The notes beneath the pieces are model-generated. The model did not search any database. It had not been told where the DNA came from and saw only the letters and a program-made list of their open reading frames with translations. DNA of 34,967 nucleotides from positions 1 to 34,967 of the forward strand of contig NZ_AJLG01000030.1 in NCBI RefSeq assembly GCF_000258495.1, given 5' to 3'. This DNA is from Pedobacter agri PB92. GTDB taxonomy: Bacteria; Bacteroidota; Bacteroidia; Sphingobacteriales; Sphingobacteriaceae. The first letter of the stretch is position 1. Each line of letters opens with the position of its first letter. The translations under genes were made by a program, and so were the position numbers. Below are positions 8,472 to 16,609 of this stretch, one piece after another.

Positions 8472-8873
8472 TTAGGTTTTATTTAGTTGAGCCCTTCTAA
8501 AAAAAAAGTACGTCAATGGCATTAATATTAATATCATCCACCAAATATGATCATCGAGAGGGACATTACATGCTCGAGTGAAAGTTCCTGAAACTGTAGG
8601 ATAATAGGTTCCAGAGGTTGTAACGTTGTTTTCCGTAACAGTACATGTTCCATTAGGTGAACTGGTGGTTTGAACGTATGTGTGAGGACCGCAATTTCCT
8701 TCCCACCTCACAAAATTATTTCCATTACCAGGTTGAAAAACTCTAGGATCACCAGTAGGCCTAATAAATACCCTATTAAATCCGTTGTAATTATTAATCA
8801 CACAGCCTTGACTATAACATATTTGTGAGGACAACAATATCGAAATAAATACTATGAGTGAATTGCGTTTCAT
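8472..8873 (-). CDS. Secreted protein with PEP-CTERM-like C-terminal sorting signal
   Basis: This 133-aa protein opens with a signal peptide (MKRNSLIVFISILLSSQ, cleavage near residue 22). The mature part is rich in N, G, T and S with four cysteines (C24, C61, C77, C102), which could form two disulfides. It ends with a tripartite tail: PLDD at 105-108, a hydrophobic helix (about 109-125) and a basic FFRR end. This is the layout of PEP-CTERM-type and Bacteroidetes PID-type sorting signals, which exosortase-like enzymes process. No exosortase gene is in this window. The protein is therefore likely exported and surface-anchored or released; its role is unknown. It is a single gene with its ATG at 8873. 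Confidence 0.75.
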   Translation of the reverse strand: MKRNSLIVFISILLSSQICYSQGCVINNYNGFNRVFIRPTGDPRVFQPGNGNNFVRWEGNCGPHTYVQTTSSPNGTCTVTENNVTTSGTYYPTVSGTFTRACNVPLDDHIWWMILILMPLTYFFFRRAQLNKT

Positions 8874-9052
8874 ATTAAAGAATTAAAAATCTAACGAAAG
8901 AATAATTCTGCGGCAGATTCTGAGAGAATGCCGCTGATGAATAGTAATAGTAGAATAGCAATTGATAAGACTATATAAAATACTACCTTCAAGACACCAG
9001 CATCAATAATAATGTGATATATAGCTATAAGGCATTTAAAAGCTGAATTTAT

Positions 9053-9220
9053 ATGGCGCATTTAAGTAGGACTTACCTCAACTACTTCGAAATCAGACAA
9101 ATTGTTTTAAGATATGCTTCATTTTTTAAAAAAGAACTTGTAATGAATGCAATATCTCGAGGGCAGAATATCTCAGACTTAGAAGTTCAGGTTTCTATTT
9201 TGCCAGTAAAAGAAATATAA
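9053..9220 (+). CDS. Possible 55-aa protein or gene remnant
   Basis: An ATG at 9053 opens a 55-codon frame (MAHLSRTYLNYFEIRQIVLR..., ending ILPVKEI). It is basic with an amphipathic helix-like centre, and has no signal peptide or known motif. The only support is its length and a good terminator 130 bases downstream on the same strand. It may be the tail of a lost gene. Confidence 0.3.
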   Translation: MAHLSRTYLNYFEIRQIVLRYASFFKKELVMNAISRGQNISDLEVQVSILPVKEI

Positions 9221-9350
9221 ACAAAAAGACTAAATCATGGTTATTATATCACCTATGAAAAACATTAGATCATTTATTTTGGTTAGTTGATGATCATTTG
9301 AAGGGTGTTTCGATTCGGGACTTCTTTTATATTTATTGCTTGTTAAATTT

Positions 9351-9376
9351 AAGGCTGTCGTGAGATAGCCTTTTTT
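9351..9376 (+). terminator. Strong rho-independent terminator
   Basis: A 9-bp stem (AAGGCTGTC 9351-9359, GATAGCCTT 9364-9372, one G-U pair) closes a GTGA tetraloop and is followed by TTTT. It lies downstream of the possible 55-aa frame at 9053-9220 and of no other plus-strand gene. The minus-strand frame at 9230-9421 runs through it and is not credible. Confidence 0.72.
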
Positions 9377-9679
9377 GTTACAAACAAAAATGAAAATTAG
9401 CTTTTTGTAATTGTACCGCATTTAGAGGTGGTAGGGTAGATCAATGAATTAAGGCAGTTAAAATGGATATTCTACTTGCCTTATTTCTATCAGATAATAG
9501 TTTTTCCTCGTAACATATCATTGCTTAAATTGCCGATCAGATCAAGCTTTTATTGATCATCCTGTGGTACCTCCGTGCCAGGTTGATCCCATAATTTTCA
9601 GCATAGAATAGCAAGCATTCAATAAGTCTAAAGTTCAAGTACTTTGTACCCATAAATTGTTATATCAATTTACAAATTT

Positions 9680-10430
9680 GATTTTGGCCCGATAAATTCA
9701 TAAAACATTTTTGCAAAATAATTTTCACCATTAGCTGTGTTAATAACTTCGCTATCTTTGCTGATCACATCATTATTTGAAGGTTAATATTGGAAGATTA
9801 ACTAGTAAACATTTAGCCAAATTCATCGCTTATAGGAATAGTTTGGCTACTGGTTTCTGTCTATAATCTTGATATATTGCTCTTTAGCATCGACGTTTGC
9901 TGTCTTTAATTGGGCGAATTCCTCAGCCCGAATTCAGCTGGAATAAATAAATCGAGAATAGTAGAGTCGTTTTGGGAAGTTCTTAATCTTTTGTTACCTG
10001 TTATCCACATTTGCGCCGAAACATTGATTCTTAACCGGCTTGGCAACTTTGAATACGAGATCTCTATTTGGTCCTGTTTCAAAATCTTCACGTCTTAACC
10101 ATTTTTTCGTCGTGATTTTGAGAACCAGTTTAATAGATTGACCTAAAATGCAAGGTGATTGTTAAATGCCGTTTCACCCTGTTAATGTTCTATGGTCAAC
10201 CAATCTAGCATATTGGAAACAAATCTGGTGTCCGTTCCGTTTAACCTCACATCGGCTATCTTCTTTCCACAAGAAAATCAAACTTTTCGATGTAGCTGGT
10301 GTACCTTACCAAGGTATCTTTGCTAAATTCTTTTTTTCATAATATCTAACAAAGTATATAAGCCTTCAAGTAGGATAGTGATTTCTCTGCTTTCTTAAAG
10401 TAATATCTCCGTTTCCTATTCGAAAATAAG
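9680..10430 (-). pseudogene. Decayed tyrosine recombinase (integrase), relic 2
   Basis: Minus-strand fragments in several frames follow integrase order. An N-terminal region (NRKRRYYFKKAEKSLSYLKA, about 10360-10430) precedes a SAM-like core-binding segment (FSKDTLVRYTSYIEKF, 10264-10330). IADVRLNGTDTRFVSNMLDW follows. A catalytic-domain part resembling integrase YTFIYPAEIR-type helices then reads IRAEEFAQLKTANVDAKEQ and YIKIIDRN (9853-9934). Last come TIPISDEF and NTANGENYFAKMFYEF (9692-9741). Many stops and frame changes separate them, and the His/Tyr boxes at the end are not readable. It is a different lineage from relic 1 and lies on the opposite strand. The order is convincing; exact borders are not. 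Confidence 0.6.
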
Positions 10431-11049
10431 TTTATTGGTTTCAGTTCAGCTTTGAAAGGTCTATATATAGCAATAAGCCCCTAATTGATTTCATCAACCA
10501 GATTATTGGTAAACTTGGTTGGCTTTCTCAGATTCTTGATGATGTTGATCCCTTAATAAACGTTAAATCGTTCGAAAAATGCAGTAAAAGGATAAGAATG
10601 AGTAATAAACAACCCATTTGCCTCTGAAACTCCAAGCTTTTCGGAGGAAATCTTTGTTTTTTATATTTCTTCGTAGCCAACAACCCTACTTTGTTTTGCA
10701 CCTTTTTTCCCCTTCTTGTGCTGAACACAAAAAGGAACCTTAGCAGACTCCCTTCACACTTAAGCGGACAGCGGTATTTCAAGATGTGTCACAAATTTAA
10801 AAAGTGAAAGCAAATTATTTTTCATTGTACAACAATCTTGACTGACTGCGTGAGTGATACTTAATCTTAACGTTAAAAAACTAAGTTATTATTTAAAGTC
10901 TTCTAAATATTTTACTTAACTACAAGGTGTTTCAGGATTCAACTTTTATAATCTCTAAAAAAAACAGTTTCTGGTAGAGACTTTGCGGCTTAATGGTACA
11001 CTTTAAAATCTAAGTACACGAAAATTGGCGTTTTAAGTATTTTGAAAAG
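10431..11049. other. Decayed sequence, no intact gene
   Basis: The part next to 10430 may hold more of integrase relic 2. The 84-codon minus-strand frame at 10528-10782 has a hydrophobic end but no recognisable family and lies in the same decayed block. The rest to 11049 is AT-rich with only a weak inverted repeat (TCTCTA...TAGAGA near 10954-10982). Confidence 0.35.
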
Positions 11050-11496
11050 CTAAGATAAATTGACTGTTTCAAAAGCAGACTCTTCAAATCTTTTTAAATA
11101 TGCACTATAAGTTGGCAAAGCAAACATAGCTGTTCTCTCTAGCGGTTCAATATCAGCAATACAATTTAATAGAATTGGCCGTAAAATTCGAATTTTTGAA
11201 CTCAATTGAGTTTTTCTATTGGATAAAATTTTAAGCATCTTTGATGAATTAATATTGTTATAAGTAGTCGAAGACAATAATTCATGAGCGATTGCTTCCA
11301 TTAGTTTAGTTCGTTCAAAAAAGTCAATCAGCTGTTTAAATAACTCAAACGTAGAAGTTAAGGTAGGATGATTTTCCAACAATAGAGCATTTATTCCCTT
11401 TGTTAAAAATTGAGTTGTAGGATTTAAAATTTCAAGCTCTATAGCTTGATTAAGAAGGTTTTCTTTTAGAAGCTCAATTTTGTCTTTTTTATTCAC
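11050..11496 (-). CDS. Hypothetical protein, 148 aa
   Basis: The frame starts with GTG at 11496; an in-frame TAA lies just upstream and the next in-frame ATG is 65 codons in. The protein looks almost entirely alpha-helical, with leucine-rich amphipathic segments and no signal peptide, membrane segment or cysteine-rich motif. I do not recognise the family. The composition is even and protein-like over the full length, which argues for a real gene. It has no operon partner and faces away from the EPS cluster. It could be a soluble helical-bundle regulator, but no function should be inferred. Confidence 0.55.
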   Translation of the reverse strand: MNKKDKIELLKENLLNQAIELEILNPTTQFLTKGINALLLENHPTLTSTFELFKQLIDFFERTKLMEAIAHELLSSTTYNNINSSKMLKILSNRKTQLSSKIRILRPILLNCIADIEPLERTAMFALPTYSAYLKRFEESAFETVNLS

Positions 11497-12304
11497 TAAT
11501 AAATCTGGTTATCTTGGCAGGTTATATAACTTTTCAAACATACGAAAATGCCTAAGATTTGGTTTTAATTTCTATACTTATGTCCACCATTTTATCTTTA
11601 GTTGTCGTATTTACAAAAATAAATCTTGTTCGTACTTATTCAGCATGTGATTGAGTCTTTATAAATAGCATTATTTAGGTAACTGTGTCATTATGAAGGA
11701 AGGGTGTAGATTCACTAAAAGGTTGTTTGCTAAGTATTTTAAATACATTTAGCCGCTGCTAATTTGGTCTTGATAGCTCGTTTAGTCTGAGATGGATTTC
11801 CTAACGGGTTTAATTAACTTACTAAAAGGACAGCTTGCTGAATAAAAGCTGATATCTTTAGTAGGCAGCTGGTATCATTATTTTTGGCCGCGAAGTATAC
11901 GATTTGCATTATGCTAAAGAGAGATATGGGTGCTGAGCCTTCCGGCGTACAGCCATATCCGAAGGTCGGTTAGCTCATCAACATTTCCAAAGCAGCGGGT
12001 TTCGTAGATTGAAAGGTGATTTGAGGGTTTCTTTTAACATAGTGTCGAATCATTACTTGAGGAAAAATAAACTAAAAAGTACTCACCAAGGAAATATTGG
12101 GAACTAGTTTCTTTCATCTAAACAGTTGTAGGTCAGCTGAAGTTTTGTTTAGGTTTTAGTAATGTATAAATCCTTCTATGCGTTTAATAAACCTGTTTTC
12201 AAAAAAAATAATTTACTTCTTAGGAAAACAATGTTCAATTTAATTAGATTTGGAATGTATCAGTAAAAATACCCCTTTGGGGGGAAGTTTAATCCCTAGA
12301 CTCA
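11497..12304. other. Long intergenic region upstream of the EPS operon
   Basis: About 800 bases separate the minus-strand 148-aa gene from the TolC-like gene. No frame on either strand carries a recognised product. A promoter candidate for the EPS operon lies at 12220-12252, and a GC-rich hairpin (CCCC 12272-12275, GGGG 12279-12282) lies in the presumed leader. The rest may include decayed sequence I cannot identify. Confidence 0.45.
12220..12252 (+). promoter_or_regulatory. Candidate promoter of the EPS operon
   Basis: TAGATTTG at 12245-12252 matches the Bacteroidota -7 element TAnnTTTG exactly. TTAG at 12220-12223 lies 21 bases upstream in the -33 position (consensus TTTG). Transcription would start near 12258, 45-50 bases before the first ATG, and the leader would carry the CCCC-TTT-GGGG hairpin. 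Confidence 0.42.
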
Positions 12305-12982
12305 ATGACCCGGACTGTCCTGTTTTTTGTTTTTTTTTGTATTTTTATTCAGATGGCCAGTGCCCAGGAGAGCTTCATCGGCGATATCAATTATCAGCTC
12401 TTGGAGAAGTATGTTGATCTGGCACTTAAAAATTACCCCAAAACAAAAATGTATGCTGCGAGTGCACTTAGTGCAAAGGCTAAGGTGGGCGTAGCCAAGG
12501 CGACGTATCTCGATGCTTTTACCGCATCATACAATTATAGTCCCAGCAACGCGGCCAGGTTTAATAACGCTAATCCTTACACCCTGAACGGGCTGCAGCT
12601 AGGCATCTATTTTAATATTGGAATCCTTTTTCGTACGCCGGCTCTGGTACGTCAGGCGAAAGAAGAATACAATGAGAAAATCTATCAGGCACAGGAATAC
12701 GATATCCTGCTCAGAACCGAGGTCAAAAATACCTATTATGAGTATTTGAGAGAGGCTGCGGAGCTCAGGGTGAAGGCACAAACATACATAGACAATAAGG
12801 CAGCGAGCGACGGCTTGAGATATAAGTTTGAAAAAGGAGAAGCCAGCCTGGATGACTACACAAAGGCCAAGACCCTTACCTCATATGCAAATTCGGAAAG
12901 GCTGCTTGCAGAACTCAATCTGCTAAAAGCAAAGGAATCTCTGGAGGCGCTCATAGGTGAAAAAATGGAAAATGTGAAATAA
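12305..12982 (+). CDS. Short TolC-like outer-membrane channel protein
   Basis: This 225-aa protein has a signal peptide (cleavage likely after ASA, residue 20). It then shows two long helical stretches typical of one TolC repeat, with a central beta-like part (YTLNGLQLGIYFNIGILF). The segments LALKNYPKTKMYAAS, KNTYYEYLREAAEL and FEKGEASLDDYTKAK are characteristic of outer-membrane efflux proteins. TolC proteins usually run 400-500 aa with two repeats, so this is about half length. It leads the EPS operon, six bases before the Wzc/GumC-like gene. It occupies the slot where a Wza/GumB export protein is usual, and no such protein is seen in the window. A periplasmic or outer-membrane role in polymer export is inferred from context. 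Confidence 0.82.
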   Translation: MTRTVLFFVFFCIFIQMASAQESFIGDINYQLLEKYVDLALKNYPKTKMYAASALSAKAKVGVAKATYLDAFTASYNYSPSNAARFNNANPYTLNGLQLGIYFNIGILFRTPALVRQAKEEYNEKIYQAQEYDILLRTEVKNTYYEYLREAAELRVKAQTYIDNKAASDGLRYKFEKGEASLDDYTKAKTLTSYANSERLLAELNLLKAKESLEALIGEKMENVK

Positions 12983-12988
12983 AGCGCA

Positions 12989-15142
12989 ATGGATATACAG
13001 AGATCATTGGATACGGTGAAGACATACCGTTGGATTATTATAGCGGTCTTCTGCCTGACTGTACTGGGCGGATTCGTTTTTTTAAGGAATTTGCCCAAGG
13101 ACTACCGGTCCGAAGCAAAACTCTCGACCGGGCTGCTCGATCCCTCCAGGCAGCTAGCTCCCGACAATGCCAGCTATACCGGTCCGGACATTATCATCAA
13201 ACTTAACCAGCAGTTCTCCACGATCATGGACATTATGAGAATGCCCAAGAATATCAGCCTGCTTTCTTATAAACTGATTATTCATGATCTGAAAGATCCA
13301 AAAGCTGCCTTTAAACCATGGAGTCCGGAAATCAATGCCCTGAGCGATTTGCAAAGGCATCATGCTATAGTGATGTTTGAAGAACGGTTGAGCCGAAAGC
13401 AGGTACTTACTCCGTTGGATAGTGGGAAAATCGGACTTTATCAGATCGTGACTTCAATGGGCTATGATGAGAAAAGTCTTGGCAAAAAGCTGGACATCAA
13501 TCACGAACAGAACAGTGATTTTATATCCGTTGCCTTTACCTCACATAATACACTGCTTTCGGTTTTTGTGGTAAATACCCTGTGCAGTGATTTCATCGTT
13601 AACTACAGTTTGGAGCAGATCGGCAACAAAAACACCGCGATAAACGTCCTCGATTCACTTTTGAAAAGCAAAGAGGCTATTATGAACGATAGAATCAGGC
13701 TGCTCAAAGATTACAGGATACAGAACGGATTGCTTAACCTGGACAAACAATCGCAGATCGTATACCAGCAGATTACCGATAATGAAAATAAGAAAAACCA
13801 GGCCCTTATCGATAAACAGGCCGCACAGGCAGCTTTGAAAAGTGTTAATGAAAAACTGTCCAGCCGCACCAGCGACAAATATCTGGGCGCAGAGATAATC
13901 GAGGATAACCGGGCGATAATCACGATCAAAAACAAGATCCAGATGGCCGAGGACGCCTACCTTCGGGGAGGATTTAAGTTGAGCGACAAAAAAATAGTTG
14001 ACTCGCTGCAGGCTCAGTTGAGTTCGAGACTGTTGCGGTCCAATGATCAGTACGTCAGCGATCCGCTTATTGCCAAGCAGAGCCTCGTACAACGCCGCAT
14101 TTCCCTGGGCGTGGATATTGAAAAAGCGACTGCGGGGATAGCCGACATAGACCGTGAGCTGTCTAAACTAAGAACAAAGTTTTCCGGAATGGTTCCATTT
14201 GATGCCGGTGTCCAGAATTATGAACGCAATGCTGATGTAGCGACCAAGGAATATCTGGAAATCCTGGCACGTTACAACCAGACCACTTTGGACAAAAATA
14301 TCGGAATCCGCCTTCAACTTGTTCAGGAAGGCATCCCAACACTGCCAGAGTCGTCTAAAAAAATAATCTACCTCGCCCTGAGCGCAATTGCCAGTCTGGC
14401 GATCTGTTTCTGCACCATATTTCTAATCTCTTTACTCGACCGATCCATCAACAATGCTGCCCAGCTAAAAACAGCGCTTGGATCAAAAATAATAGGCGAG
14501 CTGGGTGCTGTTAAAGAAGATGGGGAAAATATCAGAGAGATTTGGGGGGAGTTTCATCCCGGGAAAAAGCAGGAAGCCTACAGGGCACAATTGCGTGCCA
14601 TACGCTTCGAACTTGATAAGGCCATGTTTGGAAATGGGATGAAAATACTTGGTCTTATCGGATCTTACAGGCATTCATCGCAGACTAATGATGTACTGAA
14701 TCTTTGCTACGCATTCTCGCAAATGGGCAAAAAGGTACTTTTGATAGGATCAGAAGAATACATCGAGGCGGTAGAGCGGACAACAATTTCTACGATGCAA
14801 ACCATGGAAAATGTTTTGCGTGGAGAAGAGATAGCTGGCAGCAGTCCCTTTGCTTTCGTAAACAATAACCTAAAATGCCGCTCCTTATTTGAAATGATTA
14901 CCAGGGAGTCGCTTTCGAAGGTATTTGAAATGATTAGAGACAATTTCGACCTTACCGTAATTGCACTTGAAACCTTTACCGATGATTCAGAGAACCGCGA
15001 ATGGATGTCATTCATAGAAATTTATGCCGCGATATTTACAGCCGGATCTACCTTAAATGATAAACAGCGCGAGGCACTTTCCGCCTTTAACATAGAAGAA
15101 AAATTTGCGGGTTGGATCATAACAGAAGTAAAAGAGCACTAA
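12989..15142 (+). CDS. Wzc/GumC-like chain-length protein with degenerate kinase domain
   Basis: This 717-aa protein has the polysaccharide co-polymerase layout. Transmembrane helix 1 spans about residues 14-32. A long coiled-coil periplasmic region follows (roughly 210-440), then helix 2 at about 459-485 and a cytoplasmic domain of about 230 residues. The cytoplasmic domain aligns in position with BY-kinases but has lost their motifs. The P-loop site reads GSYRHSSQTN (no GKS/T), the Walker A' site reads LLIGSEEY, and the Walker B site reads TVIALET. There is no tyrosine cluster at the C-terminus (ends IITEVKEH). Expected role: regulate chain length and couple polymerisation to export, without ATP-driven tyrosine phosphorylation. 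It lies between the TolC-like and Wzy-like genes with gaps under 10 bases, so one operon is likely. Confidence 0.85.
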   Translation: MDIQRSLDTVKTYRWIIIAVFCLTVLGGFVFLRNLPKDYRSEAKLSTGLLDPSRQLAPDNASYTGPDIIIKLNQQFSTIMDIMRMPKNISLLSYKLIIHDLKDPKAAFKPWSPEINALSDLQRHHAIVMFEERLSRKQVLTPLDSGKIGLYQIVTSMGYDEKSLGKKLDINHEQNSDFISVAFTSHNTLLSVFVVNTLCSDFIVNYSLEQIGNKNTAINVLDSLLKSKEAIMNDRIRLLKDYRIQNGLLNLDKQSQIVYQQITDNENKKNQALIDKQAAQAALKSVNEKLSSRTSDKYLGAEIIEDNRAIITIKNKIQMAEDAYLRGGFKLSDKKIVDSLQAQLSSRLLRSNDQYVSDPLIAKQSLVQRRISLGVDIEKATAGIADIDRELSKLRTKFSGMVPFDAGVQNYERNADVATKEYLEILARYNQTTLDKNIGIRLQLVQEGIPTLPESSKKIIYLALSAIASLAICFCTIFLISLLDRSINNAAQLKTALGSKIIGELGAVKEDGENIREIWGEFHPGKKQEAYRAQLRAIRFELDKAMFGNGMKILGLIGSYRHSSQTNDVLNLCYAFSQMGKKVLLIGSEEYIEAVERTTISTMQTMENVLRGEEIAGSSPFAFVNNNLKCRSLFEMITRESLSKVFEMIRDNFDLTVIALETFTDDSENREWMSFIEIYAAIFTAGSTLNDKQREALSAFNIEEKFAGWIITEVKEH

Positions 15143-15151
15143 ATTGACACT

Positions 15152-16609
15152 ATGCTTGGAAGGTTGAATACCCATATTGCCGAACATAAAAAAAAGATCC
15201 TCTTTTTTATGGTCTCCTCATGCCTTTCTCTATTGGTAGCGGGTTCAACCTTTTCATTTGGCTCTCTCGGGCCACTTATGGTGCTGGCTGCTGCCGCTGT
15301 TGGCGTACTTATAATGGGCGTGTTTCTCGATCCCAGAACAGGTGTCTGGGGATATATCAGCTACTGCTTTGTACTGGGTGTGTTAGTTAAATATTTTGTA
15401 GGCATTCCGATAGGAATTCTGCTTGACGGTATTCTGCTGCTAACCTGGGGAGGAATACTGGTCAATTTTAAAAAAATTGACTTCTCCAGAATCAAAAACG
15501 AGTACATACTCATGTCGTTGGTATGGTTTGCCATCAGTTTTTTGCAGGTTTTAAACCCTGATGGGGGCAGCGTGGCTGGCTGGTTCAATGAATTCCGGTT
15601 TGCAGGTCTTAGCTGGCTGCTCATAGCTCCCTTTGTCTTCTTGCTGATGAGCAAGAAAGCTGATCTGGACAGGTTTATCTTGGCGATATTTGCATTTTCC
15701 CTGCTGGCCACTGTTTACGGCATGAAACAACTTTATCTGGGGCTTTCTTCGAATGAGCAGGTCTGGATGAATGCCGGAAATGCTGGAACACACATTATCA
15801 ACGGCAAGCTTCGGGTATTCTCGATGTATTCTGATGCCGGCCAGTTCGGAGCCTCTCAGGCAATCATGGCCGTTATAGCGCTCACCTTGGCTGCTGGGCC
15901 GTTTAGTTGGCTCAAAAAAATTTCTTTAACCCTTTTAGCTCTGGTATTCCTCTATGGAATGGCCATATCCGGTACACGGGGAGCATTGTTTGCCCTGGCA
16001 TCAGGTCTCTTCTCAGCGCTTTTTCTCAGTAGAAACTTCAAGTTGCTGATAGCGGGCCTGCTGTGCTGTGGAGCCGGATTTGGTCTTCTGAAGTACACCA
16101 TGATCGGAGAAGATATCTTTCAGGTCAGCAGGTTGCGAAGTGCCCTGAATCCCAAGGATGCTTCTTTGGGAGTAAGACTGGAAAATCAGCGAACACTTAA
16201 AAGGCTGTTGGAGGATCTGCCCTTTGGAGCGGGCCTGGGCATGAGTGGGGCAAATGGTACCAACTACAACTCCGATCGGCCGATAGCGAACATCCCTCCC
16301 GATAGTTATTGGGTAAAGGTCTGGGTTATGTACGGAGTAATAGGTTTGGTGATCTGGTTTGCAATCACCAGCTATATCATCGGAAAATGCGGCGGCATCG
16401 CCTGGAAGATTCGAGATCCCAAACTCAGGGTGAAGATGATCGCACTCACCTCTGGAACGTTTGCATGTTTTATATGCAGCTATGGCAATGAGGTCATGAA
16501 CGGTATGCCCTCATCGGTGATCATGTTTATGTCATGGTCCTTTGTTTTTATAGCACCCGAGCTTGATGAACACCTAAAAACTACAAAGCACGATGGAACT
16601 AATATATAA
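15152..16609 (+). CDS. EPS polymerase / O-antigen ligase-like membrane protein
   Basis: This 485-aa inner-membrane protein has about ten to twelve predicted helices. The motif SGTRGALFALASG (S273-G274-T275-R276-G277) is characteristic of the Wzy_C / O-antigen ligase family, with a large periplasmic loop after it (RSALNPKDASLGVR, PFGAGLGMSG). It would join undecaprenyl-linked repeat units or transfer the glycan. Context with a Wzc-like protein and a Wzx flippase favours polymerase over lipopolysaccharide ligase, but sequence alone does not decide. The start is nine bases after the Wzc-like stop, and its 3' end overlaps the next gene by 17 bases. Confidence 0.85.
   Translation: MLGRLNTHIAEHKKKILFFMVSSCLSLLVAGSTFSFGSLGPLMVLAAAAVGVLIMGVFLDPRTGVWGYISYCFVLGVLVKYFVGIPIGILLDGILLLTWGGILVNFKKIDFSRIKNEYILMSLVWFAISFLQVLNPDGGSVAGWFNEFRFAGLSWLLIAPFVFLLMSKKADLDRFILAIFAFSLLATVYGMKQLYLGLSSNEQVWMNAGNAGTHIINGKLRVFSMYSDAGQFGASQAIMAVIALTLAAGPFSWLKKISLTLLALVFLYGMAISGTRGALFALASGLFSALFLSRNFKLLIAGLLCCGAGFGLLKYTMIGEDIFQVSRLRSALNPKDASLGVRLENQRTLKRLLEDLPFGAGLGMSGANGTNYNSDRPIANIPPDSYWVKVWVMYGVIGLVIWFAITSYIIGKCGGIAWKIRDPKLRVKMIALTSGTFACFICSYGNEVMNGMPSSVIMFMSWSFVFIAPELDEHLKTTKHDGTNI

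Noticed and set aside
9230..9421. Minus-strand 63-codon frame
   Set aside because: It runs through a good plus-strand terminator hairpin and has no protein features.
9906..10098. Opposing 61- and 62-codon frames
   Set aside because: Both lie within integrase relic 2; the meaningful reading uses several minus-strand frames.
10528..10782. Minus-strand 84-codon frame
   Set aside because: Low-complexity basic and hydrophobic product next to the integrase relic; no family recognised.
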